This document shows, in pieces, positions 1 to 6,422 of a stretch of 10,523 bases of DNA (positions within the stretch are counted from its first letter, which is position 1; each line of letters opens with the position of its first letter). Made by a program: the position numbers and the translations under genes. The DNA is taken from assembly GCA_023457435.1 (NCBI GenBank), contig JAEWLS010000041.1:1-10523 (forward strand), in the 5' to 3' direction. The notes under the pieces are model-generated. The model saw nothing but the letters and a program-made list of their open reading frames with translations, was not told where the DNA came from and did no database searches. The DNA is from Pseudomonadota bacterium. GTDB lineage: Bacteria > Pseudomonadota > Alphaproteobacteria > Rhizobiales > Rhizobiaceae.

Positions 1-4
1 CTCG

Positions 5-34
5 TTCCGTATTCGCCGGGGCATCGGTTAGGGT
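5..34 (+). promoter_or_regulatory. Candidate promoter for secY-adk-map
   Basis: A TAGGGT at 29-34 fits the actinobacterial -10 pattern TANNNT. An imperfect -35-like TTCCGT lies at 5-10, with an 18-base spacer. A 7-bp hairpin (44-61, loop CAGA) follows between this site and the secY ribosome binding site. The stretch 1-121 holds no gene I can support, and the end of the gene expected upstream (rplO) is not visible. A separate secY promoter inside the spc region is known in some actinobacteria, but here it is inferred only from the -10 match. Confidence 0.35.
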
Positions 35-121
35 TCCCCGGGTGCCCGCGCAGACGCGGGCCCCACGCGGTCGAGAAGGTCCGACCGCGCTGAAGACCGC
101 CACGGCGGTACAGGAGGACAG

Positions 122-1417
122 GTGCTAGGCGCATTCGTGCGGGCGTTCCGGACGCCCGACCTGCGGCGCAAGCTGCTCTTCACGATCGGGATCATGGTCG
201 TGTTCCGCATCGGCTCCTTCCTGCCGACGCCGGGCGTGTCCTACCCGAACGTCCAGCAGTGCGTGGAGTCGCAGGAGAACTCGACGCTGCTCGGCATCGT
301 CAACCTCTTCAGCGGCGGCGCGCTGCTGCAGCTGTCGGTGTTCGCGCTCGGGATCATGCCGTACATCACGGCGAGCATCATCATCCAGCTCCTGCGCGTG
401 GTGATCCCCCGGTTCGAGGAGCTGCACCGCGAGGGCCAGTCCGGCACCGCGAAGCTCACGCAGTACACGCGGTACCTGACGATCGGCCTGGCGATCCTGC
501 AGTCGACCACCGTCATCACGGTGGCCCGCAGCGGTCAGCTGTTCCAGGGCTGCCCGGTGGACGTCATCCCGGACACGAGCTGGTACGTGCTGCTCGTCAT
601 GGTGCTCACGATGACGGCCGGTACGGGCCTCATCATGTGGCTCGGCGAGCTCATCACCGAGCGCGGCGTCGGCAACGGCATGTCGCTGCTCATCTTCACG
701 TCGATCACCGCGAGCTTCCCGGGCGCCATGCGCTCGATCCTCGGCGGCTCCGGCGGCGTCGGGAAGTTCGTCGTCATCATGGCGATCATCGTGCTCGTCA
801 TCGCGCTCGTGGTCTTCGTCGAGCAGTCGCAGCGCCGCGTGCCGGTGCAGTACGCGAAGCGCATGGTCGGGCGCCGCATGTACGGCGGCTCGTCGACGTA
901 CATCCCGATCAAGATCAACATGGCCGGCGTCATCCCGGTCATCTTCGCGTCGTCGCTCCTCGCGATCCCGTCGCTCATCGCCGGCTTCGCCGACCCGACG
1001 GCCGACTGGGTGCAGTGGGTGAGCCGCTACATCGCCAGCCCGTCCGCGCCCGCGCACCTCGCGCTGTACGTCGTCCTGATCATCTTCTTCTGCTACTTCT
1101 ACACGGCGATCACGTTCAACCCGGACGAGGTCGCGGACAACATGAAGAAGTACGGCGGCTTCATCCCCGGCATCCGCGCCGGCCGGCCGACCGCCGAGTA
1201 CCTGGACTACGTCATCTCGCGGATCACGGCGCCCGGCTCGATCTACCTGGCGCTCGTCGCCCTCATCCCGACGATCGCGTTCATCGTCATGGGCGTGACG
1301 ACGCAGATCCCGTTCGGCGGCTCGTCGATCCTCATCATCGTGGGCGTCGGCCTCGAGACCGTGAAGCAGATCGAGTCGCAGCTGCAGCAGCGGCACTACG
1401 AGGGGTTCCTGCGGTGA
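122..1417 (+). CDS. secY: Protein translocase channel subunit SecY
   Basis: SecY is the pore of the SecYEG translocon in the cytoplasmic membrane; it exports unfolded preproteins and inserts membrane proteins. The 431-residue product has the usual length and hydrophobic pattern for ten membrane segments. Family landmarks are present: the early FSGGALLQLSVFALGIMPYI stretch, the GELITERGVGNGMSLLIF stretch, and the cytosolic loop GGFIPGIRAG carrying the conserved arginine (R352) used in SecA-driven translocation. The GTG start at 122 is chosen because AGGAGG at 112-117 lies four bases upstream and the protein then begins with the typical FRTPDLRRKLLFT region. The stop overlaps the adk start, so the two are translationally coupled. 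The gene is extremely GC-rich at third codon positions. Confidence 0.97.
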   Translation: MLGAFVRAFRTPDLRRKLLFTIGIMVVFRIGSFLPTPGVSYPNVQQCVESQENSTLLGIVNLFSGGALLQLSVFALGIMPYITASIIIQLLRVVIPRFEELHREGQSGTAKLTQYTRYLTIGLAILQSTTVITVARSGQLFQGCPVDVIPDTSWYVLLVMVLTMTAGTGLIMWLGELITERGVGNGMSLLIFTSITASFPGAMRSILGGSGGVGKFVVIMAIIVLVIALVVFVEQSQRRVPVQYAKRMVGRRMYGGSSTYIPIKINMAGVIPVIFASSLLAIPSLIAGFADPTADWVQWVSRYIASPSAPAHLALYVVLIIFFCYFYTAITFNPDEVADNMKKYGGFIPGIRAGRPTAEYLDYVISRITAPGSIYLALVALIPTIAFIVMGVTTQIPFGGSSILIIVGVGLETVKQIESQLQQRHYEGFLR

Positions 1418-1986
1418 GCGCGCGCCTCGTGCTGCTCGGCCCTCCCGGGGCCGGCAAGGGGACGCAGGCCGCGCGGCTCGCCGAGCGGCTGCAGATCCCG
1501 GCGATCTCGACCGGCGACATCTTCCGCGCCAACATCAAGGGCGGCACCGAGCTCGGCCGGACCGTCCAGGAGTACACCTCCCGCGGCGCGCTCGTGCCGG
1601 ACTCGGTGACCAACGCGATGGTGCGCGACCGGCTCGCGCAGGCGGACGCGGCGGAGGGCTTCCTGCTCGACGGCTACCCGCGCAACACGGCGCAGGTCGA
1701 CGAGCTCGAGCGGATCCTGACCGACCTCGGCCACCCGCTGGACCGCGCGGTTGAGATCACCGCGGACCCCGACGTCGTGACGCAGCGGCTGCTCAAGCGC
1801 GCGCAGATCGAGGGGCGCGAGGACGACACCGAGGACGTCATCCGGCACCGGCTCGACGTCTACGCCGAGCAGACGGCGCCCATCTCCGACGTGTACGCGC
1901 AGCGCGGCCTGCTCGTGCAGGTCGACGGGATCGGCGACGTCGACGAGGTCACCGAGCGGCTGCTCGCGGCGATCGACGCACGCTGA
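1414..1986 (+). CDS. adk: Adenylate kinase (short type)
   Basis: This cytosolic enzyme catalyses ATP + AMP to 2 ADP. The P-loop GPPGAGKGT is at residues 9-17. The NMP-binding STGDIFR segment and the DGYPRN motif follow. The lid is the short form: an RAQIEGREDDTEDVIRHR stretch replaces the long LID insert, consistent with 190 residues. The GTG start overlaps the secY stop as GTGA, the same secY-adk coupling seen across bacteria. No separate ribosome binding site is needed beyond coupling. The sequence, including the MSARLVLLGPPG start, recalls Cellulomonadaceae-type enzymes more than the Microbacteriaceae form I remember; this is a memory-based impression that matters for the mosaic question. 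Confidence 0.96.
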   Translation: MSARLVLLGPPGAGKGTQAARLAERLQIPAISTGDIFRANIKGGTELGRTVQEYTSRGALVPDSVTNAMVRDRLAQADAAEGFLLDGYPRNTAQVDELERILTDLGHPLDRAVEITADPDVVTQRLLKRAQIEGREDDTEDVIRHRLDVYAEQTAPISDVYAQRGLLVQVDGIGDVDEVTERLLAAIDAR

Positions 1987-1990
1987 CGCC

Positions 1991-2008
1991 GCTCGCCCGA
2001 GGGCGAGC
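1991..2008 (+). other. Intercistronic hairpin between adk and map
   Basis: GCTCGCC and GGCGAGC form a perfect 7-bp stem closing a CGAG loop in the 49-base gap between adk and map. No T-run follows, so it is unlikely to stop transcription efficiently. It may protect the upstream message or tune map expression. The map ribosome binding site GGAGG (2027-2031) lies outside the stem. Confidence 0.45.
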
Positions 2009-2035
2009 CGTCGGGGCGCGGAGAGCGGAGGACGG

Positions 2036-2887
2036 ATGTTCGGACGCGAGCGGATCGAGCTCAAGACGCCGGAGCAGGTGCTCGTCATGCGGCGGGCCGG
2101 GCTCGTCGTCGCCGACGCGCTGCGGGCGACCGTCGCGGCGGCGGTGCCGGGTGCGACGACGGCCGACCTGGACGCGGTCGCGGCGGAGGTCATCCGGTCC
2201 CACGGTGCGACGCCGTCGTTCCTCGGCTACCACGGGTACCCGGCGACGCTGTGCGTCTCCGTCGACGACGAGGTCGTCCACGGCATCCCCGGCGGGCGCC
2301 GGCTGGTCGAGGGCGACGTCGTCTCGATCGACTGCGGCGCGATCGTCGACGGCTGGCACGGCGACTCCGCCGTCTCGGTCGTCGTGGGCGTGGCGGAGCC
2401 CCAGGACGTCGAGCTCGTCGAGACCACGCGCGACGCGCTGTGGGCCGGCGTCGCCGCCCTGCACGGCCAGCCGCGGCTCGGCGCCGTGGGCGAGGCCGTC
2501 GAGGAGGCGGTCGAGCAGGCCGTGGCCCGCGGTGCGAACGGGGGCCGCCCGTACGGCATCGTCGAGGAGTACACGGGGCACGGGATCGGGACGGCCATGC
2601 ACCAGCCGCCGGACGTGCTCAACTACCGCACGCGCGACCGTGGGCCCCGCGTGCGGCCGGGCATGTGCCTCGCCGTCGAGCCGATGGTCGTGCGGGGGAG
2701 CGCTGCGGTGCACGAGCTCGCCGACGAGTGGACCGTCGTGACGGACGACGGCTCCCGCGCCGCCCACTGGGAGCACACGGTCGCGGTGCTGGAGGACGGG
2801 CTGTGGGTGCTGACGGCGGCGGACGGCGGGCGCGCGGAGCTCGAGGCGCGCGGCGTGCCCGTCTCGGCGCTGGCGGACCGCGTCTGA
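2036..2887 (+). CDS. map: Type I methionine aminopeptidase
   Basis: This enzyme removes the initiator methionine from nascent proteins in the cytosol. The 283-residue product is the compact pita-bread fold. All five expected metal ligands can be placed: D99 (in SIDCG), D110 (in GWHGD), H182 (in TGHGIG), E215 (in VEPMV) and E246 (in HWEHTV). The conserved substrate-side histidine is H82 in VVHGIPG. The ATG at 2036 follows GGAGG by four bases. It is the third gene of the secY-adk-map unit, the normal actinobacterial arrangement. The short C-terminal extension after the last ligand looks variable and not informative. Confidence 0.96.
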   Translation: MFGRERIELKTPEQVLVMRRAGLVVADALRATVAAAVPGATTADLDAVAAEVIRSHGATPSFLGYHGYPATLCVSVDDEVVHGIPGGRRLVEGDVVSIDCGAIVDGWHGDSAVSVVVGVAEPQDVELVETTRDALWAGVAALHGQPRLGAVGEAVEEAVEQAVARGANGGRPYGIVEEYTGHGIGTAMHQPPDVLNYRTRDRGPRVRPGMCLAVEPMVVRGSAAVHELADEWTVVTDDGSRAAHWEHTVAVLEDGLWVLTAADGGRAELEARGVPVSALADRV

Positions 2888-2924
2888 GCGTGGCGCACGT
2901 CTCGGTGCAGGAGCCCGCGCAGGT

Positions 2925-2953
2925 TTCGTCCACAGGCGTCCATGCCGTAAGAT
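2925..2953 (+). promoter_or_regulatory. Candidate promoter of the infA-rpmJ-rpsM-rpsK unit
   Basis: TAAGAT at 2948-2953 is a good -10 element. TTCGTC at 2925-2930 is a poor -35 match but sits at the standard 17-base spacing. A start near 2960 would give infA a leader of roughly 170 bases. The gap between map and infA is 242 bases, far longer than the others in the upstream unit, which fits a new transcription start. The rest of the gap (2954-3129) holds no gene I can support, but it contains an 11-bp inverted repeat, GCCGCGGCACG at 2995-3005 and its complement at 3066-3076. Confidence 0.5.
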
Positions 2954-3129
2954 GACCCGTTGGGTGTGTGCGCCCTGGTGGCTGCTTCATGGCTGCCGCG
3001 GCACGATCGCCGGCTCGTCCCGACGGGCAGCGTGCACGCTCTTCCTCGGAGGTCCGACCACTCGCCGTGCCGCGGCGCGTCGACGGCTGACGTGGAACGG
3101 ACTCACCAGACCGACAGTTAGCGGAGGAC

Positions 3130-3351
<222 letters not shown>

Positions 3352-3403
3352 CCACTCGATCACGCCGTCGGGGCCATCGGTCCGCGCGGCGGCGGAGGAA
3401 ACC

Positions 3404-3517
3404 ATGAAGGTCAAGCCCAGCGTCAAGAAGATCTGCGACAAGTGCAAGGTCATCCGCCGGCACGGTCGCGTCCAGGTGATCTGCGAGAACCTGCGCCACA
3501 AGCAGCGCCAGGGCTGA
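3404..3517 (+). CDS. rpmJ: 50S ribosomal protein L36
   Basis: L36 is the smallest large-subunit protein and binds 23S rRNA. The product is 37 residues, starting MKVKPSVKKICDKCKVIRR and ending in LRHKQRQG. It is the zinc-binding (C+) form: C11, C14, C27 and H32 make the expected CCCH site. Actinobacteria often keep a second zinc-free copy elsewhere under zinc control; this window cannot show that. The ATG at 3404 has GGAGG at 3394-3398, five bases upstream. It follows infA by 52 bases. Confidence 0.96.
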   Translation: MKVKPSVKKICDKCKVIRRHGRVQVICENLRHKQRQG

Positions 3518-3582
3518 CGCGTCGCGCCCCCCGGTGACGGGTGGGCGACCGTCGAGCAGCACCAGCACCACCCAGCAGCACC

Positions 3583-3634
3583 GGCCCCTCCGGGGGCCAG
3601 CAAGCGCACCACCGCTCCGGCCCGCACGGGCCGG
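3583..3634 (+). promoter_or_regulatory. Tandem GC hairpins in the rpmJ-rpsM gap
   Basis: The 203-base gap (3518-3720) holds no gene I can support. It contains two perfect hairpins in tandem: GGCCCC-TCCG-GGGGCC at 3583-3598 and CCGGCCC-GCAC-GGGCCGG at 3617-3634. Neither has a following T-run. Upstream of them is a CAGCACCAGCACCACC-like simple stretch (about 3557-3582). The rpsM ribosome binding site AGGAG (3705-3709) lies well downstream and is not in either stem. They could be an attenuator, a processing site or a ribosomal-protein target; the function is inferred. Confidence 0.45.
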
Positions 3635-3720
3635 CGAACCCTCGGTCGGAGGCCGGGGCCCGCAGCACGCGGGGAGGCGGTGCGGCAGACCTCCGACGCA
3701 GTACAGGAGCCACCAGGCAC

Positions 3721-4101
3721 ATGGCACGTCTCATCGGCGTCGACCTCCCCCGCGAGAAGCGGCTCGAGATCGCGCTCACCTACATCTACGGGGTCGGCCG
3801 CACCCGCGCCACCGAGACCCTCCAGGCGACCGGCATCAGCCCGGACCTGCGCGTGAAGGACCTCGGCGACGCCGAGCTCGTCGCGCTGCGCGACTACCTC
3901 GAGGGCAACTACAAGCTCGAGGGTGACCTCCGCCGCGAGGTCGCCGCCGACATCCGGCGCAAGGTCGAGATCGGCTGCTACGAGGGCCTGCGTCACCGCC
4001 GCGGCCTCCCGGTCCGCGGCCAGCGCACGAAGACCAACGCGCGCACCCGCAAGGGCCCGAAGCGCACCGTCGCCGGCAAGAAGAAGGCCGGGCGCAAGTA
4101 A
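3721..4101 (+). CDS. rpsM: 30S ribosomal protein S13
   Basis: S13 sits in the head of the small subunit, contacts the P-site tRNA through its basic tail, and forms bridges to the large subunit. The 126-residue product has the usual N-terminus (MARLIGVDLPREKRLEIAL), the YGVGRTRA helix-two-turn-helix region, the GLRHRRGLPVRGQRTKTNAR block, and a lysine-rich tail ending AGKKKAGRK. The ATG at 3721 has AGGAG at 3705-3709 with an 11-base spacer. rpsK follows 81 bases later. Nothing appears missing from the family signature. Confidence 0.97.
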   Translation: MARLIGVDLPREKRLEIALTYIYGVGRTRATETLQATGISPDLRVKDLGDAELVALRDYLEGNYKLEGDLRREVAADIRRKVEIGCYEGLRHRRGLPVRGQRTKTNARTRKGPKRTVAGKKKAGRK

Positions 4102-4182
4102 GCCCTCCGGCCCGGAGCGCGGCTGCCTCACGCGCCGCAGCACCGGGACCGACCGCCGACCAGACCTCGAGAGAAGAAGAGA

Positions 4183-4584
4183 ATGCCTCCCAAGTCCCGT
4201 ACCGCCGTGCGCAAGCCGCGCCGCAAGGAGAAGAAGAACGTCTCCCACGGCCAGGCGCACATCAAGAGCACGTTCAACAACACGATCATCTCGATCACCG
4301 ACCCGTCGGGTGCCGTGATCTCGTCCGCCTCGTCGGGCCAGGTCGGCTTCAAGGGCTCGCGCAAGTCGACGCCGTTCGCGGCGCAGCTCGCCGCCGAGGC
4401 CGCCGCCCGCCGGGCGCAGGAGCACGGCATGCGCAAGGTCGACGTCTTCGTCAAGGGCCCGGGCTCGGGCCGCGAGACGGCGATCCGCTCGCTCCAGGCC
4501 GCCGGCCTCGAGGTGGGCTCGATCAACGACGTCACCCCGCAGGCGCACAACGGTTGCCGCCCGCCGAAGCGTCGCCGCGTCTAA
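4183..4584 (+). CDS. rpsK: 30S ribosomal protein S11
   Basis: S11 lies on the platform of the small subunit and helps shape the E-site region. The 133-residue product carries the standard blocks: AHIKSTFNNTIISITD, GFKGSRKSTPFAAQ, VDVFVKGPGSGRETAIR, and the terminal AHNGCRPPKRRRV. The ATG at 4183 is preceded only by a purine run (GAGAGAAGAAGAGA) rather than a clear GGAGG. One oddity: where most S11 proteins have tryptophan in the (S/G/A)WA(S/T) turn, this one has serine at residue 48 (TCC, two base changes from TGG). rpsD does not follow, unlike the E. coli alpha operon. Confidence 0.96.
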   Translation: MPPKSRTAVRKPRRKEKKNVSHGQAHIKSTFNNTIISITDPSGAVISSASSGQVGFKGSRKSTPFAAQLAAEAAARRAQEHGMRKVDVFVKGPGSGRETAIRSLQAAGLEVGSINDVTPQAHNGCRPPKRRRV

Positions 4585-4600
4585 GCAGTTCTCTTCAGTC

Positions 4601-4641
4601 CGCCGCAGGCGGCGACTCGATCGGGTCGCCGCCTGACGGCG
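4601..4641 (+). promoter_or_regulatory. Long hairpin after rpsK
   Basis: GGCGGCGAC (4608-4616) pairs perfectly with GTCGCCGCC (4625-4633). The pairing can continue inward by two pairs around a GATC loop. It also extends outward from 4601-4607 to 4634-4641 with one bulged A at 4636, giving about 18 pairs. The left arm can instead fold locally (CCGCC-GCA-GGCGG, 4600-4612), so a switch between two forms is possible. No T-run follows, so it is either a T-less terminator or attenuator for the upstream unit, or a processing site. Confidence 0.5.
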
Positions 4642-4665
4642 TGACACCCCCACCTCGATAGAAGC

Positions 4666-4687
4666 AAGTGTCATATAGCGGACACTT
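4666..4687 (+). promoter_or_regulatory. Inverted repeat in front of rpoA
   Basis: AAGTGTC (4666-4672) and GACACTT (4681-4687) are perfect 7-base arms around an ATATAGCG loop. The site is followed five bases later by the rpoA ribosome binding site AAAGGA (4693-4698). The region is clearly AT-richer than every upstream gap. It could be a translational control hairpin for rpoA-rplQ or a DNA operator. A TATAGC inside the loop resembles a -10 but has no usable -35 at the right spacing. I recall similar leaders before rpoA in Microbacteriaceae, but cannot confirm this here. Confidence 0.45.
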
Positions 4688-4705
4688 AGCCGAAAGGAAT
4701 CAATA

Positions 4706-5704
4706 GTGCTCATTGCACAGCGTCCTACGCTCACCGAAGAGAACATCTCCGAGTTCCGCTCGCGGTTCGTCATCGAGCCGCTGGAGCCGGGCTTCGGTTA
4801 CACCCTCGGCAACTCCCTGCGTCGCACCCTCCTCTCCTCCATCCCCGGCGCGGCTGTCACCAGCATCCGCATCGACGGCGTGCTGCACGAGTTCAGCACC
4901 GTTCCGGGCGTGAAGGAGGACGTGACCGAGATCATCCTGAACATCAAGGGTCTGGTGGTCTCGAGCGAGCACGACGAGCCGATCACCGCGTACCTCCGCA
5001 AGACCGGCGCCGGTCAGGTCACCGCCGCCGACATCTCGGCCCCGGCCGGTGTGGAGATCCACAACCCCGAGCTGGTCATCGCGACCCTCAACGACAAGGC
5101 GAAGTTCGAGGTCGAGCTGACCATCGAGCGCGGCCGCGGCTACGTGTCCGCCCAGCAGAACCGCAACGAGTACAGCGAGGCGGGCCAGATCCCGATCGAC
5201 TCGATCTACTCGCCGGTGCTGAAGGTCACCTACCGCGTCGAGGCCACCCGTGCGGGCGAGCGCACCGACTTCGACCGCCTCGTGGTCGACGTCGAGACCA
5301 AGCCCGCCATCAGCCCGCGTGACGCCATCGCGTCGGCCGGCCGCACCCTGGTCGAGCTGTTCGGTCTGGCCCGCGAGCTCAACAGCGCGGCCGAGGGCAT
5401 CGAGATCGGCCCGGCGCCGGTCGACCAGGTCCTCAGCTCCGAGCTGTCGATGCCGATCGAGGACCTCGACCTGTCGGTCCGCTCGTACAACTGCCTCAAG
5501 CGCGAGGGCATCAACACCGTCAGCGAGCTCGTCTCGCTGTCGGAGACGCAGCTCATGAACATCCGCAACTTCGGTCAGAAGTCGGTGGATGAGGTCAAGG
5601 ACAAGCTGACGGAGATGGGTCTGTCGCTGAAGGACTCGGTTCCCGGGTTCGACGGCGCCCACTTCTACAGCGGCTACGACGAGGACGAGTCCACCACCAT
5701 CTGA
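4706..5704 (+). CDS. rpoA: DNA-directed RNA polymerase alpha subunit
   Basis: The alpha subunit dimerises to start core RNA polymerase assembly and touches UP elements and activators. The 332-residue product has the N-terminal assembly domain (about 1-228, with the GFGYTLGNSLRRTLLSSIPG signature), a linker rich in acidic residues, and a C-terminal DNA-binding domain (about 245-315). R259, in the SVRSYNCLKREGI motif, corresponds to E. coli R265. The GTG start at 4706 follows AAAGGA by seven bases. The first codons (ATT, GCA, CGT, CCT) are less GC-biased than in the upstream genes. The protein strongly recalls Leifsonia-type alpha subunits from memory. rplQ follows after 55 bases. Confidence 0.97.
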   Translation: MLIAQRPTLTEENISEFRSRFVIEPLEPGFGYTLGNSLRRTLLSSIPGAAVTSIRIDGVLHEFSTVPGVKEDVTEIILNIKGLVVSSEHDEPITAYLRKTGAGQVTAADISAPAGVEIHNPELVIATLNDKAKFEVELTIERGRGYVSAQQNRNEYSEAGQIPIDSIYSPVLKVTYRVEATRAGERTDFDRLVVDVETKPAISPRDAIASAGRTLVELFGLARELNSAAEGIEIGPAPVDQVLSSELSMPIEDLDLSVRSYNCLKREGINTVSELVSLSETQLMNIRNFGQKSVDEVKDKLTEMGLSLKDSVPGFDGAHFYSGYDEDESTTI

Positions 5705-5759
5705 GGCCCGTCGTCCGACTGCAACCCTCAGACCTTTTCAACACTGGAGATAACCGATC

Positions 5760-6338
5760 ATGCCTAAGCCCACCAAGGGCCCCCGCCTCGGGGGCGGCCC
5801 GGCGCACGAGCGCCTGCTGCTCGCCAACCTGGCCGCTGCGCTCTTCACGCACAAGAGCATCAAGACCACCGAGACGAAGGCCAAGCGCCTCCGTCCCGTG
5901 GCCGAGCGCCTGATCACGTTCGCGAAGCGCGGCGACCTGCACGCCCGCCGTCGCGTGCTGTCCGTGATCCAGGACAAGACCGTCGTGCACGAGCTCTTCA
6001 CCGAGATCGCGCCGCTGGTCGCCGAGCGTGAGGGCGGCTACACCCGCATCACCAAGCTCGGCTTCCGCAAGGGCGACAACGCTCCGATGGCGCAGATCGA
6101 GCTCGTGCTCGAGCCGGTCAGCCCGAAGGTCAAGTCGTCGAAGTCGTCCAAGGCTGCAGCTCCGAAGGCCGCACCGGCCGAGGAGGCTCCTGCTGAGGAG
6201 ACCGCCGCCGAGGAGACCCCGGCCGAGGAGACCTCGACCGAGACCGCCGCCGCCGAGGCCGAGGTCGCGGAGGACGCGACCGCCGACGCCGACGCCGCCG
6301 GTGAGACCGACGCCGAGAGCGAGGCGGAGAAGGCGTAA
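5760..6338 (+). CDS. rplQ: 50S ribosomal protein L17 with long acidic tail
   Basis: L17 is a large-subunit protein near the exit of the peptide tunnel. The conserved core occupies residues 1 to about 120, starting MPKPTKGPRLGGGPAHER and including FTHKSIKTTETKAKRLRP. Beyond this is an extension of about 70 residues, low in complexity: a short lysine/serine stretch, then alanine- and glutamate-rich repeats of the form (P/A)AEET. Such tails are common in high-GC Gram-positive L17 and are probably disordered. The DNA under it contains GAGGAGACC three times at 15-base spacing (6195, 6210, 6225), so its length may vary between strains. The ATG at 5760 follows GGAGA (5746-5750) by nine bases. The last gene of the rpoA-rplQ unit. 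Confidence 0.96.
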   Translation: MPKPTKGPRLGGGPAHERLLLANLAAALFTHKSIKTTETKAKRLRPVAERLITFAKRGDLHARRRVLSVIQDKTVVHELFTEIAPLVAEREGGYTRITKLGFRKGDNAPMAQIELVLEPVSPKVKSSKSSKAAAPKAAPAEEAPAEETAAEETPAEETSTETAAAEAEVAEDATADADAAGETDAESEAEKA

Positions 6339-6357
6339 AACCCTTCCGCTGCACATC

Positions 6358-6396
6358 ACAGAGGCCCCGCATCCATCGAGGATGCGGGGCCTCTGT
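6358..6396 (+). terminator. Strong hairpin terminator after rplQ
   Basis: ACAGAGGCCCCGCATCC (6358-6374) and its exact complement (6380-6396) form a 17-bp stem with an ATCGA loop, 19 bases after the rplQ stop. No T-run follows, which is common for actinobacterial terminators. It most likely ends the ribosomal protein transcript and separates it from the GNAT gene. Confidence 0.8.
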
Positions 6397-6402
6397 CGTG
6401 CG

Positions 6403-6418
6403 CTCACCGTAAGGTGAG
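6403..6418 (+). promoter_or_regulatory. Small hairpin over the start region of the GNAT gene
   Basis: CTCACC-GTAA-GGTGAG is a perfect 6-bp stem. Its right arm overlaps the AAGGTGAG that serves as ribosome binding site for the ATG at 6423, so folding would hide it. The same bases contain TAAGGT (6410-6415), a good -10 match placed so that transcription would begin at about the ATG, giving a leaderless message. The two readings exclude each other, since a leaderless message would lack the hairpin. There is no convincing -35. Confidence 0.35.
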
Positions 6419-6422
6419 TGGC

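Noticed and set aside
125..1396. Long open frame on the minus strand opposite secY, and similar ones elsewhere
   Set aside because: The product is a charge-rich low-complexity protein (Asp/Arg/His) that mirrors high-GC codon bias of the plus-strand gene. No family motif or ribosome binding site supports it. The same holds for the long minus-strand frames at 3118-4773 and 5595-7481.
4641..4679. A full sigma-70-type promoter for rpoA using GTGACA (4641-4646) and TATAGC (4674-4679)
   Set aside because: The spacer would be 27 bases, far too long. Neither element has another partner at the right distance.
4585..4705. rpsD or a remnant of it between rpsK and rpoA
   Set aside because: The gap is only 121 bases and shows no S4-like coding. 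Absence of rpsD here is common in Micrococcales, so this is not a recent loss.
4440..4706. Mobile element or attachment site at the possible mosaic junction
   Set aside because: There is no transposase, integrase, tRNA gene, terminal repeat or target duplication. If the junction is natural, homologous recombination is the better explanation.
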